Positions 28,881-37,977 of a DNA stretch of 63,410 nucleotides are shown in pieces. Both the position numbers and the translations under genes were made by a program. The notes under the pieces are model-generated. The model saw nothing but the letters and a program-made list of their open reading frames with translations. It was not told the origin of the DNA and searched no databases. The stretch is from Paracoccaceae bacterium (GTDB lineage: Bacteria > Pseudomonadota > Alphaproteobacteria > Rhodobacterales > Rhodobacteraceae): the NCBI GenBank assembly GCA_021648025.1, contig JAKITO010000017.1:1-63410 (forward strand), in the 5' to 3' direction. Numbering within the stretch: the stretch's first letter is position 1; the number at the start of each line of letters is the position of its first letter.

Positions 28881-29380
28881 TGTCGCAACGCGCTGACCAA
28901 CTCGCCATAAAGCGCCACCCGTTCCTGTTCCGACAGGAACGCGCCAATTTCGACCACGCGACCACCCCCGCTCAGGGTTAAATACTGTGGCACCGGACCG
29001 CCATGCGCATGGATTTCCGGGCGGACCCAATAGCGGTTGCAATCCCATTCCTGGTCCGGTCCCCTGGGGTTGCGCCGGATCAGATGGGCGTGATCGCGCG
29101 TCAGGGTCAATACTTCGCAGACCTGCGCATCGCGGCGCGACCGGGCCAGAGCCAGCCATATGGCCCCCAGCGTCAGCAACAGGAACGGCAGCAGCCCCCA
29201 CAGCACAACAGACCCGAGGACGGCCATCAAAGGCATCAGAATAAAGGCAAATGTCAGCCCGATAAACCAGACAAAGCCACGTGGTTGCAGCGACTGGTGG
29301 CGCCACAGATGCAGCTCATCCAGGGGGCTGGCTGTGTCGGGTTGGTCTGGTTTGGCCCAGATGTAAGGCATTCTTTTCAT
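28877..29380 (-). CDS. DUF2244 membrane protein
   Basis: 167-residue protein with two adjacent transmembrane helices (about residues 35-80) and a soluble C-terminal half containing CEVLTLTRDHAHLIRRNPRG and EIGAFLSEQERVALYGELVSAL, the layout of DUF2244. In alphaproteobacteria this family often sits near cytochrome oxidase genes, but none is present here and the function is unknown. It is convergent with the DMT transporter gene (4-base overlap). Confidence 0.88.
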   Translation of the reverse strand: MKRMPYIWAKPDQPDTASPLDELHLWRHQSLQPRGFVWFIGLTFAFILMPLMAVLGSVVLWGLLPFLLLTLGAIWLALARSRRDAQVCEVLTLTRDHAHLIRRNPRGPDQEWDCNRYWVRPEIHAHGGPVPQYLTLSGGGRVVEIGAFLSEQERVALYGELVSALRH

Positions 29381-29552
29381 GTACCGTCAATGTTGCGCCT
29401 TCCCCATATAAGGCGGATCGCTGGATTGGCAAAACCACAGTATGGTGCATGATGTCGCAGGAGTACTGGCGGATAAGCGTCATTTCGCCGGGCTGGCTTT
29501 ACATACATGCCGGCCTCTGAACTTACTGCGCGCAAATGGACCGGAGACGGGA

Positions 29553-30158
29553 ATGATACTGGATCATCTGGCAGTGGCCGCAACAACCCTTGAAGAGGCG
29601 CGCGCGCTGATCGGGGCGGCTTTGGGCGTGGCGTTGCAGCCAGGCGGCAAACACACGCATTTTGGCACCCATAACCACCTTTTGGGCTTGGCGGACGGGC
29701 TTTACCTGGAGGCGATTGCCATTGACCCGGACGCGCCGAAACCTAACTTTCCTCGGTGGTTTGATCTTGACGCATTTACCGGGCCCGCCCGCCTAAGCAA
29801 CTGGATTTGCAGGGTGGATGACCTTGATCTGGCGCTTTCAAACCGGTCCGGTGCGGTTGGCACGCGGGTCGACCTTAGCCGGGGTGATTTGCGGTGGGGC
29901 ATGGGCGTGCCGCAATCAGGGCGGCTACCTTATGACAATATGCACCCTGCTTTGATCCAATGGCAGGGGGCATATCATCCTGCGACAAAGCTCGCGCAAT
30001 CGGGGTGTACTCTGCGCCGCCTTGTGGTGGCGCATCCTTTTGCCTTGACGTTGCAGGATGAACTGGCAATCGTTGACCCAAGGGTGGTGTTCGAACCTGG
30101 ATCGCCTGCATTGATGGCCGAATTTGACACGCCCCATGGCCCAAGGACGCTGCAATGA
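29553..30158 (+). CDS. VOC-family (glyoxalase-like) protein
   Basis: 201-residue protein of the glyoxalase-like domain type (Glyoxalase_3/VOC), starting at ATG 29553 (MILDHLAVAATTLEEA) after GGAGACGGG. It has the first betaalphabeta unit with a metal-type His (H5) and FGTHNHLLGLADGLYLEAIAID, where further ligands lie. Such proteins include dioxygenases and resistance proteins; no substrate can be assigned. The stop overlaps the next gene's ATG by 4 bases, forming a coupled unit with the acetyltransferase. Confidence 0.85.
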   Translation: MILDHLAVAATTLEEARALIGAALGVALQPGGKHTHFGTHNHLLGLADGLYLEAIAIDPDAPKPNFPRWFDLDAFTGPARLSNWICRVDDLDLALSNRSGAVGTRVDLSRGDLRWGMGVPQSGRLPYDNMHPALIQWQGAYHPATKLAQSGCTLRRLVVAHPFALTLQDELAIVDPRVVFEPGSPALMAEFDTPHGPRTLQ

Positions 30159-30676
30159 CCCAGGGAAATGCCAATTTCCGGCAGGCCAGAATGGCCGATG
30201 TGATTGCGATCCGTGACATCACCAATGCCGCAATCCGCGACACGCTGACAACATTTACCACCGCCGAATGCGGCGAGACCGAGATTGCCGCTGATATCGC
30301 CTTGCGATGGGCCGCGTATCAGGTGGCGTTACTGGATGATCAGGTGGTTGGCTTTGCTACCTATGACACTTTCCGCGACGGCCCCGGCTATGCCCACACC
30401 AAAGAACTGAGCATTCATCTGACTGCAAATGCGCGCCGCCGCGGGCTGGGCCGCGCGCTGATGCGCCGACTTGAAGAGGTGGCGGTGCACGCGGGCGTTC
30501 GGGTTCTGGTCGCCGGAATTTCCGGGGCCAACCCCGAGGCGCAGGTTTTTCATGCCGCTTGCGGCTTTGAAGAGGTCGGGCGGATGGCGCAGGTCGGGTA
30601 TAAATCCGGCCAATGGCTGGAGTTGGTGCTGATGCAAAAGGTGCTGCTGGTTGCCGACCCGGGAACAACCGCCTAA
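30155..30676 (+). CDS. GNAT acetyltransferase (phosphinothricin/methionine sulfone type)
   Basis: 173-residue GNAT enzyme. The acetyl-CoA loop is TANARRRGLGRALMRRLE (around residues 89-106). The N-terminal IRDITNAAIRDTLTTF and the C-terminal FHAACGFEEVGRMAQVGYKSGQWLELVLMQ resemble the Pat/MnaT group that acetylates phosphinothricin, methionine sulfone or sulfoximine. The native substrate is unknown. It is translationally coupled with the VOC gene and followed 9 bases later by the DjlA-like gene. Confidence 0.88.
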   Translation: MTQGNANFRQARMADVIAIRDITNAAIRDTLTTFTTAECGETEIAADIALRWAAYQVALLDDQVVGFATYDTFRDGPGYAHTKELSIHLTANARRRGLGRALMRRLEEVAVHAGVRVLVAGISGANPEAQVFHAACGFEEVGRMAQVGYKSGQWLELVLMQKVLLVADPGTTA

Positions 30677-30685
30677 ACTGACCCC

Positions 30686-31378
30686 ATGTCGATCTGGACC
30701 CGCATAAGCGAAGCATTGTCCGCCCTTGCCAAGGGCGAAAGCCTGGGCGAGGTGTTCAAGCACCTGACCACCCGGCGCGAACGCAGCGTGGCCTTTACCA
30801 TTGCGGTCATCGCCCTGGGCGCAAAGATGGCCAAAGCCGACGGGCAAGTGACCCGCGACGAGGTGACGGCCTTTCGCGAAGTATTCCAGATCGCCCGTGC
30901 GGACGAGGCAAACGCGGCCCGGGTATTCAATATGGCGCGCACCGACGTGGCCGGTTACCGCGTCTATGCCCGCCAGATCAAAACCATGTTCAAGGATGAT
31001 CGCGAAACCTTGTGCGACCTGATGGAGGGGTTGTTTCATATTGCCCTGGCCGACGGGTTCTACCACCCGGACGAAGACGCATTTCTGGAAACCGTCGCTG
31101 GCATCTTTGAAATCCCCGAGCGCCAGTTCCGCGCGCTTAAGGCGCGATTTGTGCCCGACCAACAGGCCGACCCCTATACCGTACTGGGCATGCCCCTGGG
31201 CGCGCCGCATGACGAGGTCCGCACCATGTGGCGCCGTTTGGTGCGCGAAACCCACCCCGATGCGATGATCGCCCGCGGCGTGCCGGAAGAGGCCATAAAA
31301 CTGGCGGAAAAGCGAATGGTCGACATCAATCGCGCCTGGGATGAAATCAACTGTGCGCGGCGGCTGGAAAAAACCTGA
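30686..31378 (+). CDS. DjlA-like protein: TerB domain plus C-terminal J domain
   Basis: 230-residue protein. Residues 25-155 form a TerB/DjlA-type helical domain with acidic loops (KMAKADGQVTRDEVTAF, then ADGFYHPDEDAFL). Residues 172-228 form a DnaJ domain with the HPD motif in RETHPDAM, so it can stimulate DnaK. The N-terminal membrane anchor of E. coli DjlA is absent, making this a soluble co-chaperone. The stop overlaps the next gene's ATG (ATG at 31378). Confidence 0.9.
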   Translation: MSIWTRISEALSALAKGESLGEVFKHLTTRRERSVAFTIAVIALGAKMAKADGQVTRDEVTAFREVFQIARADEANAARVFNMARTDVAGYRVYARQIKTMFKDDRETLCDLMEGLFHIALADGFYHPDEDAFLETVAGIFEIPERQFRALKARFVPDQQADPYTVLGMPLGAPHDEVRTMWRRLVRETHPDAMIARGVPEEAIKLAEKRMVDINRAWDEINCARRLEKT

Positions 31379-32391
31379 TGCGGCTGGCGACCTATAACGT
31401 CGAATGGTTCGCCAGCCTGTTTGATGACAACGACCATCTGCGCGACGATGGCGGTTGGTCCGGGCGCTATGACGTCACCCGGGCGCAGCAGATAAAGGCG
31501 CTTGGGCATGTGTTTACTGCGCTGGACGCGGACGCGGTGATGGTGATCGAGGCCCCGGACACCGGGCGCCATCACAGCAGTGTCCGGGCATTGGAACATT
31601 TTGCCGGGGTGTTTGGATTGCGCACGTCCCGCGCCGTTTCCGGCTTTGCCAATGATACCCAACAGGAAATCACTTTGCTGTACGATCCTGCGGCCTTGCA
31701 GGCGACCCATGACCCACAAGGGGCCGAAACCGGCAAGAAAGGCAGCCGCGCCGCGCCGCGCTTTGATTCGGTGTTTCGGATTGATCTGGATATCGACGCC
31801 ACCGAAGATCTGGTGCGCTTTTCCAAACCGCCCCTGGAACTGGCCTTGCGCACCAGCCGTGGCACCGAATTGCGGATGATCGGCGCGCATTTAAAGTCCA
31901 AGGCACCGCATGGCGCGCGCAACCGCGACGAGGTAATGCGCATTTCAATCGCCAACCGGCGTAAACAACTGGCCCAGGCGATCTGGCTGCGCGCCCGGAT
32001 CGAGGCGCACGAAGCGCAGGGCGATCAGCTGATTGTCATGGGGGATCTGAACGACGGACCGGGGTTGGACGAATATGAACACCTGTTTGGCCGTTCGACG
32101 GTCGAGATTGTTCTTGGCGATACCCTGTTTGACCCGCACGCCAGGCAGACCCTGAACCGTCCGTTTGGCGCCGCCCTCAGCACGGCGCGGTTTGAACGGC
32201 GCAAAAGTGGTACGTTTTTGCAGGCTTTGCTGGATTACATCATGGTTTCCAGTGATCTGAGGGCGCACAGGCCAGAATGGCGCATCTGGCACCCGTTCAA
32301 CGATTCCGAATGCTGGGGCAAGGTTGATCTGCGCGACGCGTTGCTGGTGGCCTCGGATCACTTCCCGGTGACTCTTGATATCGACATATGA
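31378..32391 (+). CDS. Endonuclease/exonuclease/phosphatase-family protein
   Basis: 337-residue protein of the EEP (DNase I-like) fold without a signal peptide. Active-site blocks visible are ATYNVEWF at the N-terminus, VIEAPD (metal Glu), GAHLKSKAPHG, VMGDLNDGPG (Asp/Asn pair) and the final ASDHFPVTLDI (catalytic His). These support a metal-dependent phosphodiesterase; nucleic acid, lipid or other phosphoester cannot be separated. Its start overlaps the end of the DjlA-like gene. Confidence 0.88.
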   Translation: MRLATYNVEWFASLFDDNDHLRDDGGWSGRYDVTRAQQIKALGHVFTALDADAVMVIEAPDTGRHHSSVRALEHFAGVFGLRTSRAVSGFANDTQQEITLLYDPAALQATHDPQGAETGKKGSRAAPRFDSVFRIDLDIDATEDLVRFSKPPLELALRTSRGTELRMIGAHLKSKAPHGARNRDEVMRISIANRRKQLAQAIWLRARIEAHEAQGDQLIVMGDLNDGPGLDEYEHLFGRSTVEIVLGDTLFDPHARQTLNRPFGAALSTARFERRKSGTFLQALLDYIMVSSDLRAHRPEWRIWHPFNDSECWGKVDLRDALLVASDHFPVTLDIDI

Positions 32392-32429
32392 CCCTTTAAG
32401 ACGGGGTGATCTGCCCCTATATTGACGTC

Positions 32430-32813
32430 ATGAAATATCGCATCCCTCTGGCCGCCGCCTTGGCCGTTTCTCTTGTTGCCCCCCTTCCTGCACCGCTTTC
32501 GGCCCAGGACCAGGGACGTTCCCTGATGGAACGCGGGGCGGAATTGTTTCTGGAAGGTCTGCAACAGGAAATGGCCCCGACGTTGAATGATTTGCGTGGG
32601 TTGGTGGATGAATTCGGCCCGGCGATGCAAGGGTTTATGCGTGAAATGGGCCCGGCCTTTTCCCGGCTTCTGGGCGAGGTCCAGGATTGGTCACGCTATC
32701 ACCCGCCCGAGATTTTGCCCAATGGGGACATCATCATACGGCGCAAAGCTGATCCACCGGACAACGGCGTGGAAGATGAAATCACGCCACCCTCCGGCCC
32801 TACCGATATTTAA
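32430..32813 (+). CDS. Small exported protein of unknown function
   Basis: 127 residues from ATG 32430 with a signal peptide (MKYRIPLAAALAVSLVAPLP, cleavage near PLSAQ). The mature part is acidic and helical (ELFLEGLQQEMAPTLNDLRG, then EFGPAMQGFMREMGPAFSRL). A conserved-looking end (YHPPEILPNGDIIIRRK) precedes a proline-rich tail. I do not recognise a named family; proteins of this make-up are common in Rhodobacterales. It lies 38 bases after the EEP gene and before tRNA-Gly on the other strand. Confidence 0.75.
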   Translation: MKYRIPLAAALAVSLVAPLPAPLSAQDQGRSLMERGAELFLEGLQQEMAPTLNDLRGLVDEFGPAMQGFMREMGPAFSRLLGEVQDWSRYHPPEILPNGDIIIRRKADPPDNGVEDEITPPSGPTDI

Positions 32814-32880
32814 AAACGGACCGATAAAACGGCCCGATTGTGGTCAGGTATTGGGCGGGTGATTGATGGCTGGGATTTCT

Positions 32881-32954
32881 TGGAGCGGCTGAAGGGAATC
32901 GAACCCTCGTCATCTGGTTGGGAACCAGGAGCTCTACCATTGAGCTACAGCCGC
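32881..32954 (-). tRNA. tRNA-Gly (anticodon CCC)
   Basis: On the minus strand the acceptor arms GCGGCTG/CAGCCGC pair. The D arm is GCTC-AATGGTA-GAGC, the anticodon loop TTCCCAA gives anticodon CCC for GGG codons, and the T arm is GAGGG-TTCGATT-CCCTT. The discriminator is T and the CCA end is encoded (32881-32883). One mismatch at the top of the anticodon stem is tolerable. Confidence 0.93.
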
Positions 32955-33018
32955 GCCAGGATTACCTACCGCCATGATCGGCGACGAGCAAGCCCCGTTC
33001 GACGGTTTTTGCCAAGGC

Positions 33019-33686
33019 TCAGCAGGTTGCAGAAGGCGCGCGCGGGGCGTCGGCCAGATCCTGTTTGCGCGCCTGAATTGCCCCGATCTGGGTTGCAACG
33101 GTGCCTTTGTTGATCCGGCGATGCACGAAAACCGGCCTGTCCCGGCCAATCGGGTGGGCCGGTCCGTTGCCTGACGCCCGACCGCCGGATTCCACTATGG
33201 ATCGCAAAGGATCACAGTATCAGCCGCTGTCAGCGTCAGGCCAATACCGCCCGGAATGAAGCCCGCAATACCAGCCGGCAAGGCCCGGGTAACGCCGGAT
33301 CCTGAAATCCACCGGCAGGATGAATTTTGGCGGTACCGGGCCGTTTTCGGATCGGCAACCCGGGTCCGTGCAGGCGCGGGCGCATCATTTGCACGCAATA
33401 TCGGTTCGGCCACAAACAGAACCGCCGCCACATGCTTGCAGTTGTAACCGCCCGGGCAGCTGCATTCGCCGCCGGTACCGGCAAGATGTCCGTCATCAGC
33501 CAAGTCAGGCGCGATCGTCCGGGTGTGGCTGGCCGTGCCGCTGGCCCGGACCCGGGCAAACACCATCCGACGCCCCTCGGTCCTGGTTGGTTCCCGAACC
33601 CGGCCCTGGCGCGCATAGGCACGCCCGCGACCCGCATAGGTCTTGCCAATAAGGCGTTCAATGTCGGCACCAGGATCAATCCTCAT
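33019..33686 (-). pseudogene. SWIM/SNF2-type helicase remnant with a large internal deletion and a frameshift
   Basis: Three pieces of one large SWIM-containing SNF2 helicase (normally over 900 residues) remain. The N-terminal piece from ATG 33686 has the SWIM zinc finger CSCPGGYNCKH, followed by about 30 degenerate residues. The piece GGIGLTLTAADTVILCDP is helicase motif V. After a frame change, the C-terminal piece contains PAHPIGRDRPVFVHRRINKG (the decayed RAHRIGQ motif VI) and QARKQDLADA, running to about 33019. Walker A/B and the whole ATPase lobe 1 are absent. The order and orientation of the pieces are native, so loss was by internal deletion. Confidence 0.82.
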
Positions 33687-34053
33687 GTCGGCCGGTCCTG
33701 TTTCTGACCTGCGGGGGGGCTGCGCCCGGCATTGTTGCCGACTTGTCCGGCAACAACACTTGCGGTCATTGTTCCAAGGCCCGCACCAACGCCAACCGGG
33801 TCAAACCTTCAACCCACAGCATCATCAAACATAAATACGGGGTTCACAAATCTTTCCACTTCCGCTAGGTCCATCCCCATGATCAGAATGTTATCACCAG
33901 AAATCAACCGACGCCGACGCCAAACCGCGTAACGGCCCGCCTGATCTATGCGCCTGACCCGGCGCGCACCCTCACCAAACCCTCACCAAAAGATTGACGC
34001 CGCACCCCCTCATGAGGCACTCATAGGGGCCTATACCGCCAAAGGATATCCCG
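33687..34053. other. Non-coding stretch before argD
   Basis: No supported gene in about 370 bases. A minus-strand fragment around 33830-33925 (GDNILIMGMDLAEVERFV, then a stop) might be a gene tail, but nothing around it continues it. The end of the region carries direct repeats caccctcaccaaaccctcacc just before the argD leader. Confidence 0.4.
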
Positions 34054-35238
34054 ATGATCCCGTCCATTCTGCCGACTTACAACCGCGCCCCCCTCACCTT
34101 TGTCAAAGGCAGCGGCTCCTGGCTGACCCACGCAGATGGCCGCCGCTTTCTCGACCTCGGCGCGGGGATTGCCGTCAACGTGCTGGGCCACGCCCACCCC
34201 GGCCTGACCAAAGCCCTGACCGATCAGGCCCAGGCCCTTTGGCATGTCTCGAACCTTTACCAGATCCCCCAACAACAGGACCTGGCCGACAGGCTGGTGG
34301 CAAACACCTTCGCCGACACGGTGTTTTTCACCAACTCCGGCACCGAGGCTTGCGAACTCTCCGTTAAAATGGCCCGCAAATACTGGCACGACAAAGGCCA
34401 GCCAAAGCGCACGGATATCATCACCTACGACGGCAGCTTCCATGGCCGGTCCTCGGCCGGTATCTCCGCCGCCGGGTCTGAAAAGATGACACAGGGCTTC
34501 GGGCCGCTCCTGCCCGGCTTCACCCACCTGCCATGGCCCGGTTCCGATACGGATCACGACGCCACCGCCGCCGCCATCACCGACAAAACCGCCGCCATCC
34601 TGATCGAACCGATCCAGGGCGAAGGCGGCATCCGCCCACTGCCTGACCAGTGCCTCAAAGGCCTGCGTGACCTCTGTGATGAACACAATATCCTGCTGAT
34701 CCTCGACGAAGTCCAATGCGGCATGGGCCGCACCGGCCGCCTGTTTGCCCACGAATGGGCAGGCATTGAACCCGACATCATGATGGTCGCCAAAGGCATC
34801 GGCGGCGGCTTCCCGCTCGGGGCAGTGCTGGCCACCGAACGCGCGGCCTCCGGCATGACGCCGGGCACCCACGGCTCAACTTACGGCGGCAACCCGCTTG
34901 GCTGCGCTGTCGGCTGCGCCGTCATGGATCACGTCGCCAACCCCGACTTCCTGTCCGAGGTAAACCGCAAGGCCGCCCTGCTCAGACAAAAACTCGAAGG
35001 CCTGATCGCCACCCACCCAACCGTCTTCACCGAGGTGCGCGGTTCTGGCCTGATGCTCGGCCTCAAATGCGTGCCCCCCAACCTTGATGTGGTCAACGCG
35101 GGCTATGACAACAACCTCATCACCATCCCCGCCGCCGACAACGTCATCCGCCTGCTCCCGGCCCTGAATATCACTGACGAAGACATAACCGAGGCCCTGA
35201 TCCGCCTCGAACGCACAGCCTCGCAGGTAGCTACCTGA
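34054..35238 (+). CDS. argD: Acetylornithine aminotransferase
   Basis: PLP class III aminotransferase of arginine synthesis (N-acetylglutamate semialdehyde to N-acetylornithine), 394 residues. The N-terminus MIPSILPTYNRAPLTFVKG and LDLGAGIAVNVLGHAHPG are typical. FTNSGTEACELSVKMARKY, the cofactor Asp in LILDEVQCGMGRTG and the Schiff-base Lys in MVAKGIGGGFPLGA are all present. argF follows 75 bases after the stop on the same strand, forming the common argD-argF unit of Rhodobacterales. The gap carries a GGGGGCTGGCCCCC hairpin. The gene may also serve succinyldiaminopimelate transamination, as in E. coli. Confidence 0.96.
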   Translation: MIPSILPTYNRAPLTFVKGSGSWLTHADGRRFLDLGAGIAVNVLGHAHPGLTKALTDQAQALWHVSNLYQIPQQQDLADRLVANTFADTVFFTNSGTEACELSVKMARKYWHDKGQPKRTDIITYDGSFHGRSSAGISAAGSEKMTQGFGPLLPGFTHLPWPGSDTDHDATAAAITDKTAAILIEPIQGEGGIRPLPDQCLKGLRDLCDEHNILLILDEVQCGMGRTGRLFAHEWAGIEPDIMMVAKGIGGGFPLGAVLATERAASGMTPGTHGSTYGGNPLGCAVGCAVMDHVANPDFLSEVNRKAALLRQKLEGLIATHPTVFTEVRGSGLMLGLKCVPPNLDVVNAGYDNNLITIPAADNVIRLLPALNITDEDITEALIRLERTASQVAT

Positions 35239-35313
35239 TCTTCATCTTGCCAGATAAACTCCGGGGGTGTGGGGGCTGGCCCCCCTCCCGACCCATCCAA
35301 AAGCGATAAACTC

Positions 35314-36240
35314 ATGAACCATTTCCTAGACATCCACAAAACCGACCCCGCCGCCCTGCGCCACATGATCACCCAGGCCGGCGACATGAAACAGGCCCGC
35401 CAGGGCCGCCCCAAAGGCACTCCCGATGACGACCAGCCCCTCGCGGGCCAGATGGTCGCGCTGATTTTCGAAAAACCCTCGACCCGCACACGGGTCAGCT
35501 TCGATGTCGGCGTGCGCCAAATGGGTGGCCAGACCATGCTGCTTTCGGGCCAGGACATGCAACTTGGTCACGGTGAAACCATCGCCGACACGGCGCGGGT
35601 TCTGTCGCGCTACGTCGATATGATCATGATCCGGACCTTCGATGAAAACGTCCTGACCGAAATGGCCGAATACGCCAGCGTGCCGGTGATCAACGGCCTC
35701 ACCGACCGCACGCACCCCTGCCAGATCATGGCCGACATCTTAACTTACGAAGAACACCGCGGCCCGATCAAAGGCGCAAACGTGGTCTGGACCGGCGACG
35801 GCAACAACGTCTGCGCGTCGTTCCTGCACGCGGCTGGCCAATTTGGCTTCAACCTCACCTTCACCGGTCCTTCGCAACTCGACCCCGAAGATGAATTCAT
35901 TGCCCTTGCCCGCTCAAAAGGCGTCAAAATCCGCATCGAACGCGACCCGGCCAAAGCGGTGGAAAACGCCGACCTGATTGTCACCGACACCTGGATTTCG
36001 ATGCACGATTCCCAAACCGCCCGCGAACGCCGGCACAACATGTTGCGCCCCTACCAGGTCGACGAGGTCTTGATGCAAGGGGCCAAAGACGACGCATTGT
36101 TCATGCACTGCCTGCCCGCCCACCGCGAAGAAGAAGTCACCAGCGGTGTCATGGACGGCCCTCAGTCAGTGATCTTTGATGAAGCCGAAAACCGCCTGCA
36201 CGCACAAAAGGCCATCATGCGCTGGTGTTTGGGGGTGTAA
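35314..36240 (+). CDS. argF: Ornithine carbamoyltransferase
   Basis: 308-residue enzyme making citrulline from ornithine and carbamoyl phosphate. Carbamoyl-phosphate site [19 protein letters not shown] (near residues 50-68), [15 protein letters not shown], the ornithine site DTWISMHD and the catalytic Cys in [13 protein letters not shown] are all present. The start is ATG 35314 ([15 protein letters not shown]); the upstream part of the frame is proline-rich leader. It forms an operon with argD. Confidence 0.97.
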   Translation: MNHFLDIHKTDPAALRHMITQAGDMKQARQGRPKGTPDDDQPLAGQMVALIFEKPSTRTRVSFDVGVRQMGGQTMLLSGQDMQLGHGETIADTARVLSRYVDMIMIRTFDENVLTEMAEYASVPVINGLTDRTHPCQIMADILTYEEHRGPIKGANVVWTGDGNNVCASFLHAAGQFGFNLTFTGPSQLDPEDEFIALARSKGVKIRIERDPAKAVENADLIVTDTWISMHDSQTARERRHNMLRPYQVDEVLMQGAKDDALFMHCLPAHREEEVTSGVMDGPQSVIFDEAENRLHAQKAIMRWCLGV

Positions 36241-36316
36241 CCCGCGACGACACCCAAAGGGTGGAAGAGCGCCTGTTTAGATCACCATTGCCGGGCCTTG
36301 CCCCGCAAGACCTGTC

Positions 36317-37795
36317 TTAAAGAAACGCATTCAGCCCCAGGAATATCACCGCCGACATCACCGCCGCCGCAGGAACCGTAATCACCCAGGCCGCAATAAT
36401 GGTCAGAAAATGCGAGCGCCGAACCAATTTGCGTCGCGTGCGTTCTTCGGGCTGCAACTCTGTATCTGGTGACCTGGCCTGACGCGCCGTCTGCAACCGT
36501 CGATTCATATGCCATTCCCGAAAGAACCCGACCCCGAAAATTCCGCCCACCGCGATATGCGTCGAACTGACCGGCAGACCCAGCCCCGAAGCGAAAAGGA
36601 CAGTAATCGCCGCCGACAAGGCGACACAAAACGCCCGCATCGGGTTCAGCTTGGTGATCTGCGACCCAACCATGCGGATCAGTTTCGGCCCGAACAGGAA
36701 CAACCCAAACGATATGCCAAACGCGCCGATCACCATCACCCAGATCGGAATTTCCACCTTGGCGGAAAAACTGCCAAACTCACTCGCATGCACAATCGCC
36801 GCCAAAGGCCCGACCGCATTGGCCACGTCATTGGCCCCGTGAGCAAAGCTCAGCATGGCGGCAGAAACCACCAAAGGCAGGCGGAACAACAGCTTCAGGG
36901 ATTTCTTGCGGTTGTCCAACCCTTCCGATTGCCGCCGGATCAGCGGCTTGGTGATCATCCACACCAGCACCGCGCAGGCGACCCCGATCATCAACGCATC
37001 GCCCAGGTCGATCTTGATGATCCGCTTCAATCCCTTGACCGACAAATATGCCGCAAACGCCCCGGCCATCAGCCCGACCAGCACCGGCACCCAGACCCTC
37101 GCCGCCGCAATCTTGTCTTCGCGATAAATGATCCGCGCCTTGATCAGCGCCAGCAAAGCCGCCGCCACCACGCCCCCCAAAACCGGAGAGATCACCCAAC
37201 TGGCGGCGATCTTGCTCATGGTCATCCAGTTCACCGCACTTAATCCCGCCGCCGCCACCCCGGCCCCCATGACCCCGCCGACCACCGAATGGGTGGTCGA
37301 CACCGGAGCGCCGACCCATGTTGCCAGGTTGACCCATAAGGCGGCCGAAATCAGCGCCGCCATCATTGCCCAGATAAAGGTCTGGGTGTCTTGCATCGCT
37401 TCCGGATCGACGATGCCCTTGGCGATGGTCGATACCACGTCGCCCCCCGCCAGCAACGCGCCCGCACTTTCGGCCACAACGGCAATGGCAATCGCCCCGC
37501 TCATGCTAAGTGCATTGGCACCCACCGCCGGGCCGACATTGTTGGCCACATCATTGGCGCCGATATTGATCGCCATATAGGCGCCGAAAATGGCCGCAAC
37601 GACCACAATCATATTGACCGGGAACTGTCCCAGCAGGATTGCCGCCGCCAGCCCGGCCAGCAGGATAAACGCCAGGGCAATGCCCGGCCCGACCAGTGGG
37701 CGGGCCACAAAGGCGGTGGCGGTTTCCAATTGAACGATCCGGCCCAGATCGCGGTCAAGCGTTTTCCAGGTGTTGCCAGGCGACTTTTTGAACAC
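36317..37795 (-). CDS. pit: Inorganic phosphate transporter (PiT family)
   Basis: 492-residue membrane protein when started at GTG 37795, which follows GAGGATA by 8 bases. Two PiT signature repeats are visible, GANDVANNVGPAVGANA and GANDVANAVGPLAAIV, each followed by several helices, plus VSTTHSVVGGVMGAG and VSSTHIAVGGIFGVG. It is a low-affinity metal-phosphate/proton symporter. The intact, lengthy N-terminus (ARPLVGPGIALAF) is typical of alphaproteobacterial members. It is convergent with argF and divergent from gnd. Confidence 0.92.
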   Translation of the reverse strand: MFKKSPGNTWKTLDRDLGRIVQLETATAFVARPLVGPGIALAFILLAGLAAAILLGQFPVNMIVVVAAIFGAYMAINIGANDVANNVGPAVGANALSMSGAIAIAVVAESAGALLAGGDVVSTIAKGIVDPEAMQDTQTFIWAMMAALISAALWVNLATWVGAPVSTTHSVVGGVMGAGVAAAGLSAVNWMTMSKIAASWVISPVLGGVVAAALLALIKARIIYREDKIAAARVWVPVLVGLMAGAFAAYLSVKGLKRIIKIDLGDALMIGVACAVLVWMITKPLIRRQSEGLDNRKKSLKLLFRLPLVVSAAMLSFAHGANDVANAVGPLAAIVHASEFGSFSAKVEIPIWVMVIGAFGISFGLFLFGPKLIRMVGSQITKLNPMRAFCVALSAAITVLFASGLGLPVSSTHIAVGGIFGVGFFREWHMNRRLQTARQARSPDTELQPEERTRRKLVRRSHFLTIIAAWVITVPAAAVMSAVIFLGLNAFL

Positions 37796-37977
37796 GGGGG
37801 TTATCCTCAAGGTTGTCGTCGCTTTTGCGCCTAGTATTTTGCGGTCAATGCTGCAAGGCAGAAAAATCAGTTTGCCTTGCGACTTGTCGTCCCTTGTGCC
37901 TGCGCGCCGCTTGGTCAAAGGTATAATCAGGCCGGTAATTGCACCAAAAACAAACTGGCGACAAAAGGGGCAGGCAG

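Noticed and set aside
33830..33925. Similarity between gene-tail-like fragments GDNILIMGMDLAEVERFV here and GDNFVGVGFPDEGSGFERLV near 24465-24550 (both minus strand)
   Set aside because: Only a handful of matching residues in short fragments; too weak to call a shared family without a search.
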